Source of the DNA: Candidatus Mycalebacterium zealandia
GTDB taxonomy: Bacteria; Desulfobacterota_D; UBA1144; Nemesobacterales; Mycalebacteriaceae
Direction: 5' to 3'
Assembly (NCBI GenBank): GCA_014075295.1
Contig: CP046180.1
Span: 1-64,000 of the forward strand
DNA length: 64,000 bases
The notes below the pieces were generated by a model. It did not search any database and was not told the DNA's origin. It saw nothing but the letters and a program-made list of their open reading frames with translations. The stretch's first letter is position 1. Each line of letters opens with the position of its first letter. Shown here piece by piece: positions 31,436 through 38,745 of the stretch. Both the position numbers and the translations under genes were made by a program.

Positions 31436-32700
31436 AAATCGCGATTATCGGGAACGGCATAACGGGCGTTTCAGCGGCATTGAGAATAAGGGAACTCAAA
31501 CCCGACTGGGACATTGTTATGATTTCCGGCGAATCGGATTTTCACTACTCGCGCCCCGCCCTGATGTATATCTACATGGGGCATATGAGTTACCGGGACA
31601 CAAAGCCGTATGAAAACGGTTTCTGGCGCGACAAACGCATTGAGATTTTGCGCGGTTGGGTAACGGAAATTGACACAAAAAACAGCCGCCTGCTTCTTCA
31701 CAAAAAAGACCCCGTAAATTTTGACAAACTGTTGCTCGCGGTCGGGAGCAAACCCAACAAATTCGGTTGGCCCGGACAGGACCTGAAAGGCGTTCAAGGA
31801 CTTTACGACCTCATGGATTTGCGTGAGTTGTATGAAAATTCAAAAGGGCTCAAACACGCCGTAATCACGGGCGGCGGGCTCATAGGCATTGAGCTTGCCG
31901 AAATGCTTCACTCGCGCGGTGTGCATGTGACTTTTCTCGTGCGCGAAAAATCGTATTGGAACCGCATATTGCCGAATGAAGAGTCCTCTATGGTGAACAG
32001 AATTATAGAAAAAGAGGGAATTGACCTGCGCCTGAACACCGAACTGGAAGAAATCACGGACAACGGAAAAGGCCGGGTCGGCGGCGTTATTACAAAAGAC
32101 GGGCAGAAAATAGAATGCGGACTTGTGGGGCTGACCGCGGGCGTGAGTCCGCAAACGGTTCTTGCCGACGGCGCGGCAATAAAAACCGGACGCGGCATAC
32201 TGGTTGACCGCGGCTTCAAAACCGATGCGGAAAACATTTACTGCGCCGGAGACTGCGCCGAAATCATAACGGGCGAAGAACGCAACCTTCTGCAACAGGT
32301 GTGGTATACCGGCAAAGCGCAGGGCAAAGCGGCGGGCGAAGCAATGTGCGGAATTCCAACAAACTACGAGCCCGCGACGTGGTTCAACTCCGCAAAGTTT
32401 CTTGACCTTGAATACCAGACATACGGACAGGTGAATCTCTCGGTTGAAGGAGAGAAAAACCTCTACTGGGAAAAGCCGGACGGACTCGCGGCGTTGCGGA
32501 TTGTCCATACCGATGACGCCGTAATCGGCGTGAATGTGATGGGACTGCGCTACCGCCACAAGGTTTGTGAAAAATGGATTGAGGAAAAACGCCCGCTTGA
32601 TTACGTGCTGGACAACTTGAGCGAGGCAAATTTTGATCCGGAATTTTATTCGCTTTATGAAAAAGAGATTGCGGGAGTTTTCAGGGAGCAGGTGCGCTGA
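31432..32700 (+). CDS. FAD/NAD(P)-dependent oxidoreductase (redox cassette gene 2)
   Basis: This 422-residue two-dinucleotide-fold flavoprotein resembles ferredoxin/rubredoxin reductases and the N-terminal part of NirB. The FAD site is IAIIGNGITGVSAALRIREL (from residue 3), then DKLLLAVGSKPN, the NAD(P) site AVITGGGLIGIELAEML (near 143), and the FAD-contacting NIYCAGDCAEI (near 272). A C-terminal domain of about 130 residues follows. No redox-active CxxC disulfide is seen, so it probably passes electrons to a separate carrier. It overlaps genes on both sides (ATGA, TGATG), implying a fixed stoichiometry with them. Confidence 0.85.
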   Translation: MKIAIIGNGITGVSAALRIRELKPDWDIVMISGESDFHYSRPALMYIYMGHMSYRDTKPYENGFWRDKRIEILRGWVTEIDTKNSRLLLHKKDPVNFDKLLLAVGSKPNKFGWPGQDLKGVQGLYDLMDLRELYENSKGLKHAVITGGGLIGIELAEMLHSRGVHVTFLVREKSYWNRILPNEESSMVNRIIEKEGIDLRLNTELEEITDNGKGRVGGVITKDGQKIECGLVGLTAGVSPQTVLADGAAIKTGRGILVDRGFKTDAENIYCAGDCAEIITGEERNLLQQVWYTGKAQGKAAGEAMCGIPTNYEPATWFNSAKFLDLEYQTYGQVNLSVEGEKNLYWEKPDGLAALRIVHTDDAVIGVNVMGLRYRHKVCEKWIEEKRPLDYVLDNLSEANFDPEFYSLYEKEIAGVFREQVR

Positions 32701-34187
32701 TGGACTCTCAAACTCTTTCCTACAACTACGACGAAGAAACTCTCGGCTTTGAAGAGCCGGTGATTTCAGAGGAAGAGCAACTTTCCCTTGGCGAAAAAAT
32801 CTGCCTCGCACTTGTGGGAGGGGGTTTGCTCGCGCTTGTGTTGCAGATGGTGGGCTGGGTTCCCGCCGGTTCGTGGACGGGGTTTATTCTCGCTTTCGGG
32901 TTTCCGGCAATTGGAGGCACGGGCTACTTCTACCTTGCTTATAAGGACGGCGCGCCCGGAATCAAAAACAACGCGAATTACTTCAAAAGTATAACGGCGC
33001 GCGGAAGCCTCGGATGGATAGCGGGCATTTTTATGACCGGCTTCTACATTCTGGTCTATATCAGCCCCGCGCCGCTTGCGGGCGCGGTGGAAATTGTGGC
33101 TCCGCTTTACGCTCTGCTTACGGGCGGCGCGGCGGCGGACACAAGCCACTGGTTTCTCTACGGATTTATCTACACAATCGCGATTCTTGTTTTCGGCGTG
33201 CGGATGATTATGCGTTACCGGCACAACCGCTATCAGCAAATACGCACCGTTTCGGTGATGTTTTTTCAACTCGGTTTCGCGTTCATCATTCCCAACATTC
33301 TGAAACTGTTTCAGCAACCGGAGTTTTATTTCAGTTATTTCTGGCCTCTTAAATACGACTACCTTTTCCCCGGCACGGTCTCAGATATGGTTGCCAACCC
33401 CGGCGGACTTGGAATGTTTTTCATTCTCTGGGGCGCGATTATGACCTTTGTGGCAACCCCGATTCTGACATACAAATTCGGCAAAAGGTGGTATTGCTCG
33501 TGGGTTTGCGGTTGCGGCGGGCTTGCCGAAACACTGGGCGACCCGTTTCGTCAACTGTCCGACAAATCAATGAAGGCGTGGAAGATTGAAAGATGGATGG
33601 TTCACGGCGTGCTTGTTTTTATAACCTTCACAACGCTTGTGCTGTGGGCAAATTCCGCGACCGGCGGACAGATTTTCGGCGGATTTTCAGGCGGGCTTTC
33701 ATACGCTTACGGATTTTTCATCGGCGCGATTTTTTCAGGCGTCGTCGGTGTGGGTTTTTATCCCATTATGGGAACAAGGGTGTGGTGCAGATTCGGTTGC
33801 CCGATGGCGGCAATACTCGGAATTTTCCAGAGATTTTTCTCAAAATTCAGAATCACTACAAACGGCGGGCAGTGCATGTCTTGCGGAAACTGCTCAACCT
33901 ACTGCGAGATGGGAATAGATGTGCGCGCCTACGCGCAGAAAGGCGAAAACATCATACGCGCCTCATGCGTCGGTTGCGGAATATGCGCGGCGGTTTGCCC
34001 GCGAGGAGTCCTCAAACTTGAAAACGGCGCGACATTTGCCGACAGATACAGAGGTTCGGAAAACCCGTTCGGCGCGCTCATTGAAGCGGTCAAAAGAGAC
34101 AACACAAGCGGCATTGTTGAAATGCCTACAAGAGCGAGCGCGGTTAAGTTTGTACGGGGAATGAAGGATATGAGGGTACGCTCATAA
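32700..34187 (+). CDS. NosR/NapH-like membrane polyferredoxin (redox cassette gene 3)
   Basis: This 495-residue protein has about eight membrane helices, two extra cysteine clusters at the membrane (RWYCSWVCGCGGLAETLGDP near residue 262 and VWCRFGCPMA near 360), and two [4Fe-4S] motifs, CMSCGNCSTYC and CVGCGICAAVCP (about 392 and 422). The layout matches NapH/NosR/CcoG-type membrane ferredoxins that move electrons between quinol or NAD(P)H carriers and a partner. The N-terminal 30 residues are acidic. No nos, nap or cco genes are adjacent, so the pathway is not the usual one. Confidence 0.82.
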   Translation: MDSQTLSYNYDEETLGFEEPVISEEEQLSLGEKICLALVGGGLLALVLQMVGWVPAGSWTGFILAFGFPAIGGTGYFYLAYKDGAPGIKNNANYFKSITARGSLGWIAGIFMTGFYILVYISPAPLAGAVEIVAPLYALLTGGAAADTSHWFLYGFIYTIAILVFGVRMIMRYRHNRYQQIRTVSVMFFQLGFAFIIPNILKLFQQPEFYFSYFWPLKYDYLFPGTVSDMVANPGGLGMFFILWGAIMTFVATPILTYKFGKRWYCSWVCGCGGLAETLGDPFRQLSDKSMKAWKIERWMVHGVLVFITFTTLVLWANSATGGQIFGGFSGGLSYAYGFFIGAIFSGVVGVGFYPIMGTRVWCRFGCPMAAILGIFQRFFSKFRITTNGGQCMSCGNCSTYCEMGIDVRAYAQKGENIIRASCVGCGICAAVCPRGVLKLENGATFADRYRGSENPFGALIEAVKRDNTSGIVEMPTRASAVKFVRGMKDMRVRS

Positions 34188-34188
34188 A

Positions 34189-34676
34189 ATGTCTGCCAAA
34201 GCTGCCAAAAAAAGAGAAAGAGACAACATCTTGCCCTTTTACATTAAGGGAAGATGATGCTTGTTACAGAAAAAACTTCCCATTAGTTTTCAACGCACCT
34301 GTGATTGCAAAGAAAATAATTTGAACTGTTTGGAAGCCAAAGAATGGCTTAAATCGGTTGAAAAAAGATTGGACTCGGAGATTTATCCACTCGTCCATAC
34401 TGGGGTTTCTCAGATTTGTTCCATAAAACAGGAACAAAAATAGGAAACTGTTTTTATGTGCTTGCCGAACGAAAAAGAATTAATGGGTTAGAACACTTCC
34501 ACTACCAAGATATTAAAATGCTTAGCGAATTCTCAATTGATGAATTTATCTCAGCTTTTGAGGATGGGACAATGTATGTTGAGTTCGACGCAAGAACCGG
34601 CCACAATCACGGAACGGATTTTCGTATAAACAGGCACAATTTCCCCAAACTTTACGAAAGCGTTATAGATGTATAG
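34189..34676 (+). pseudogene. Remnant of an MvaI/BcnI-type restriction endonuclease
   Basis: The last 86 residues (frame from 34416) end in FDARTGHNHGTDFRI preceded by LFHKTGTKIGNCFYVLAE, a pattern I recognise as the C-terminal part of MvaI/BcnI-family type II endonucleases. Upstream sequence is in other frames: 34261-34443 encodes a helical piece (EAKEWLKSVEKRLDS) and 34189-34257 a 22-codon basic fragment, each ended by a stop. The whole is about 160 codons, shorter than the 230-250 residues expected, so the gene is frameshifted and has lost its middle. It is convergent with the methyltransferase, with 82 bp between. No active nuclease is expected. Confidence 0.6.
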
Positions 34677-34758
34677 CAGTTCTCTACATGCTTTGCGTTT
34701 AAATTAATTTAGCAATTTCATGCAAGTTCTTATGGTGTTTCTGGATAGTGTCAAAATA

Positions 34759-36141
34759 TCATGGAGTAATGTCTAATTTTAGAGGAGACAGCAAAACAGG
34801 ACACCTTCCTACTGCTTTTTTCTGACAACTAGCCACCACAGTTGTGTAAATATCTTCAGATTGTATGGACTGTACTAAACTATTAAAAACTCCATTCTTG
34901 TAGACATATAGCAACTTCTTGGAATGTTGATTTCTGTCTTTGTATGACGAGGTGTGCAAACATTCCACTTTTGCCTTTACCCCAAAAAAAGAAAGCGGCG
35001 CCCTGGAAACTGCCTCATCAACCCTTTTTGTTAATTTTTTAATGAGTCTTTTGTTAGACACCAAAACTTTTAATTCAAATTCAACTAAAATATGGGTGTT
35101 GCGCTGATTGAAAGTCTTGACTGCATCAATCACAAAACCGTCAATTAAATTCACCAGTTCTCCTGCTGTATCATCAATTTTCAATTCCCTAAATAGTAAA
35201 GCGGGGAACTTGTTGGTCCGAAGATGGGTTATTACTTTTCGAAACTCATTAGAAGTTGAGCTTTCTTTGGCAAACCTTGAAGATTCTTCTCGAAGAATTG
35301 TCTTGCCTTGTTTTACGTAGTTTTTGAAATATCTCTTGTTTATATCAATACCTACACCTATTCTTCCTAATGACTGCGCCGCCACCATTGTGGTTCCTGT
35401 CCCGCAAAAAGGATCCAACACAAGTCCTTTTTTTGGCGTTGTCAATACAGTCATCCTTGCAACCAATTCTGGAGGAAAGGGACAAAAATGTTCCGGCTTT
35501 CCCTTTAATGACCAGCTACCTTGCGTTGGTATAGGAATATGCCAAATATCCGAAGGGGCTTTTCCCTCAGGATGAAAACGCTCGGGATACTTAACCCAGT
35601 ACGGTGAAAGTCCGTTAGTATTTCGCAATGCGTCCACATCAAAATGCTTTAGGTTATTCCCCTTTGAAAAAAGCAGAATATGCTCACAAACGTCTCGAAA
35701 TCTTCCTTTGTGCGACCAAGGGAGGTTTCTTCCTTTGTCCCAAATCACCGTATCCTGAAAGACCCAATTGGCTTTCTTTGCCATATCCATCAATTCAAAA
35801 GGTAAAGCAACTGTCTTACCCTCAAAACGAAAAGTGTCTAAAATCAGCCAAAAGGCACCGCCTTTTTTCGTAATTCTATAGAGATCGCAAAATATTTCCT
35901 TTAGTTGAGGGAAGTACTCTCCGTTAAGTTTCTGTTTAAAACCAATCTCTCCAGAAGTCCCATAGTTTTTTAGGTTTCCGTAGGGCGGTGATGTTATTAC
36001 AGTATCTATCAAATTATGAGGAAAAGCTTTCAAGGCATGTCTTGCATCTGTACAAAAATATGCTAACAATGCTTCACAATCGTATTCATACTTGCTACAA
36101 GACACCGCCAACGCATTCTTGATTGTAGATAGTTTATTCAT
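34759..36141 (-). CDS. DNA methyltransferase, beta-class (N4-cytosine/N6-adenine)
   Basis: This 460-residue site-specific modification enzyme has the catalytic TSPPYGN at residues 50-56, placed before the SAM-binding DPFCGTGTTMVAAQSLGRIG at 243-262; that order defines the beta class, and TSPPY is most common in N4-cytosine enzymes. The first 280 residues are the methyltransferase core; the last 180 form an extra domain that I do not recognise. Next to a BcnI/MvaI-like nuclease remnant, a CCNGG-type target (CCSGG or CCWGG) is a reasonable guess. ATG 36141 overlaps the upstream gene by 4 bp. Base composition is AT-rich, unlike the flanks. Confidence 0.85.
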   Translation of the reverse strand: MNKLSTIKNALAVSCSKYEYDCEALLAYFCTDARHALKAFPHNLIDTVITSPPYGNLKNYGTSGEIGFKQKLNGEYFPQLKEIFCDLYRITKKGGAFWLILDTFRFEGKTVALPFELMDMAKKANWVFQDTVIWDKGRNLPWSHKGRFRDVCEHILLFSKGNNLKHFDVDALRNTNGLSPYWVKYPERFHPEGKAPSDIWHIPIPTQGSWSLKGKPEHFCPFPPELVARMTVLTTPKKGLVLDPFCGTGTTMVAAQSLGRIGVGIDINKRYFKNYVKQGKTILREESSRFAKESSTSNEFRKVITHLRTNKFPALLFRELKIDDTAGELVNLIDGFVIDAVKTFNQRNTHILVEFELKVLVSNKRLIKKLTKRVDEAVSRAPLSFFGVKAKVECLHTSSYKDRNQHSKKLLYVYKNGVFNSLVQSIQSEDIYTTVVASCQKKAVGRCPVLLSPLKLDITP

Positions 36142-37115
36142 ACTATCGCTTTCACTCTTCCATTAGAATCTATTTCGGCAAGATTGTTGAGGATGTTATT
36201 TACATTATCCTCATAACAACTATTTCCTGTTGCTCCATCACTATTATTCTTTCTGAAAGACATTATCCAAGTTGTCATGGGCGCAGAATCTGGCAGCGAT
36301 CCGTAGATATATGCATGATTTATTATGATGTTCCATTTGTGGTTTTTTAGTCTGTCTGCAACAAGCTTGGGAAGAAACAACATAATAAATTTTTGTTGTA
36401 ATTTTCCATTTTTCAATATGATATTCAGTATATTAGAATCAATTCTTTTTTCGTCCATTTGATTTATGAGTTTTTCTGCTTTCTCTGCAAATTCAGGATG
36501 TCCAGAAAGATTTTCGTTAATAAATGTAACGACCTCACTTTTCATCTTCTCTTCTAGTTGGATTTCTCCGTGAAGAGTCAAAAAAAGAAACCACTCTTCA
36601 GAAGGTGACTGGTTGTTGTGAATCTCTGCGATTTTCTTTATTAATTGAACAATTGGATATATTGATACTGAGTTAACAAATTTTCCTTTTAGCGGAAAAT
36701 TTAAATCGAGATTGATAATCTTTGCTAGACAATGTTTTAGGACACGTCCTTCGGGAAATCTAAGTTCACCATCTCCTTTTAACAGATCAGCAATACTTGT
36801 TTGATGGATTATTAGACCCGGAAATTTTCTTTGAAGTTTAGACACCTCTCTTGGGCAATTCTCAACAGCAACAACCTTCCATTTATCAGAATCCCTGATA
36901 GAAGTGGCTTCTGTCCGTCCTAAAATTCCTCTGTCTATTAATTCTTGAATTTCTTTTCCTTCCCCTCCAGGAAGGGTGAGATATATAGGTGTTTGATGAT
37001 CCGAATCAAGTTTGCCTTCTTCTTCTTCAACCTTGTCTATCCATAGATTCCTCACATGTTTTTTTGGAAGTCGGTCGCTTGTTATCGCTTTATCAACAGG
37101 TCTTTTGCTAGGCAT
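36138..37115 (-). CDS. Unknown 325-residue protein, methyltransferase-like fold suspected
   Basis: No named family is recognised. Residues about 45-165 show a spacing like a Rossmann methyltransferase: YLTLPGGEGKEI (motif I-like), WKVVAVENCP (acidic residue after beta2), HQTSIADLL, and KIINLDLNFPLKG with D-L-N where motif IV would be. Residues 170-290 are predicted mainly helical with charged repeats, and the C-terminus is Asn-rich. The N-terminus is basic. It lies 11 bp after the ATPase and overlaps the methyltransferase by 4 bp, so it belongs to their system. It could be a second modification subunit or a specificity factor; this is inference. Confidence 0.5.
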   Translation of the reverse strand: MPSKRPVDKAITSDRLPKKHVRNLWIDKVEEEEGKLDSDHQTPIYLTLPGGEGKEIQELIDRGILGRTEATSIRDSDKWKVVAVENCPREVSKLQRKFPGLIIHQTSIADLLKGDGELRFPEGRVLKHCLAKIINLDLNFPLKGKFVNSVSIYPIVQLIKKIAEIHNNQSPSEEWFLFLTLHGEIQLEEKMKSEVVTFINENLSGHPEFAEKAEKLINQMDEKRIDSNILNIILKNGKLQQKFIMLFLPKLVADRLKNHKWNIIINHAYIYGSLPDSAPMTTWIMSFRKNNSDGATGNSCYEDNVNNILNNLAEIDSNGRVKAIV

Positions 37116-37126
37116 TGCTTTTATTC

Positions 37127-38656
37127 CTATTTTAGGAGCAACTTGTTAATTTCAGCAATTAATTCCTCAAACAGAGGTTTTGGCAAAATTGGCTTGGCTA
37201 CTTCAGATACCATTTTTAAAACTTGAGCAGGGGAATATGACCGTGAAACACTTTTCCTTGACTCTTTTTTATCGTAGCTCCAAGACTTCTTAACTTCCAA
37301 TGCAACCTTCTTTGATACAGTTGAAATATTAGTGTTGGTTACATTTGTTATTTCACTTATTAATTCCTTTTCTCTTTCAGATTTTCTTTCGTCTCTTCTT
37401 TGTTTGTATAACTCATTGAGAACCCTTTTAAAGAAATCGCGCAATTGACGATGAAATTCATTACGGAGTTCAAGAAATGCGGGGTGAGTCTCACGAAACT
37501 TTACCCTGTCTATATTCATTGCTTCTTCAAGTTCGTCAGAGGCGTAAATTTCACAAGATGTCCAGTTTTGAAACAACGCAGCTTCGGTTGAAGGAAATCC
37601 TAAAAAATCTTTTATGTAAATACCAACAGAGCTTCCCCTAATTCTTACTAAAACACCCTGAATATCGGCAGGTTTCATTTTTCCGTGGGTTGCATAAAAA
37701 TATCCTTCCGCCGATACTCGATCTCCTTCAAAAGAAAATTCTCCTGAAATACATTTCTCGTTGCCAGAAAATAGGATTGGCTTCCTTAACTCTGCTCCAT
37801 CATACTTAACACAAAAGTTCTCCTCTGCTAATTTTGACACTTTCTGAATATATTTTTCTTTGACAATACCTGCGTGCCAATTATCCAAATATGGAATCGG
37901 TATATTAAGTGCTATTTCCAACATAGTTTTTGAATAAAAATCAAACATAGACCAATCTTTCAAATTTTTATCGGTCAATTCTCGTGCAATAGATTCAGGA
38001 TTAAGTCCATAAAGAGATTTTGTTGCAAGAGCGGGACTGTCTTTCGAAGAGGTTTGAACTTGTATTGCTGAGGCTAAGACTTCCTTCGCTGCCCCCTTAA
38101 TTTTATTCAAATATATCTCTGTAAATTGCTCATTTTTTCAGCATCATCAGTTTCTTCCCCTTCATAATCAGCCTTTTTATACTCTTTTTTCCCCGCTCTT
38201 CTTTCTTTGGTCGGCTTGGACATTTCCGCAAAATTGAGTGTTACATGAATAAGTTTTTCAGAGCCCTTGCAAGTTGAATAAATTTCCACTTCCTCACAGA
38301 TTTCGTTTGCAGCAATAAAACCTATGCCTATCTTCCCTATTTTTTTTCTTCCGAGATCAGTTGTGTCAGACTCTTCTCTTTTTAAAGACTCACTTACACT
38401 TTCAAAGTGTTCCTGAAATTCTTTTTTTTGAAAACCCAGTACCATTATCCAATATCATGATCCTATCCGCATCTGGTTTGACAAATACCTCAACAAGGGT
38501 CGCATCAGCATCGTACGAGTTGTTGATTAGTTCTTTTAGACAAGCTGCGGGGGTAGAATAGAGCCCCGAACTTAGCAAATCAATAATCCGAGCGGCAACC
38601 CTGACGTCACCCTTAAATTCAGAACTTTGTGCACCTGTATTTAATACTTTTGTCAT
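37127..38656 (-). pseudogene. GHKL (Hsp90/MORC-like) ATPase gene with two frameshifts
   Basis: Three overlapping frames add up to one ATPase of about 510 residues. The first (38656-38402) has the N box ELINNSYDADA and G1 box DNGTGF; the second (38445-38107) has the G2 box GRKKIGKIGIGF; the third (38110-37127) has a transducer-like region with VRIRGSSVGIYIKDFLGFP and a charged C-terminal helix. Frame 1 to 2 changes at an A8 run (plus-strand T8, 38422-38429), one base too many; frame 2 to 3 changes at an A6 run, one base too few, restoring the reading NEQFTEIYLNKIKG. Both are homopolymers, so decay, phase variation or sequencing error are all possible. It heads the island operon. Confidence 0.7.
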
Positions 38657-38745
38657 AAGTCATTTATTCCTTCTTAAAGTATAAGAAGTTTAGCAAGTCC
38701 TTGCAAAGTGCCACCCTTCCCTCTTGCGTATATACTCCCCCTTAT

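Noticed and set aside
34261-34443. Separate small gene encoding a 60-residue protein
   Set aside because: Its TTG start, position and helical EAKEWLK segment fit better as a piece of the broken nuclease gene.
38422-38429. Programmed -1 frameshift in the GHKL ATPase at the A8 run
   Set aside because: The frame change needed is +1, which A_AAA_AAA slippage does not give, so an indel or sequencing error is more likely.
34188-38700. Prophage or integrative element
   Set aside because: No integrase, transposase, flanking tRNA or direct repeats were seen at the island ends.
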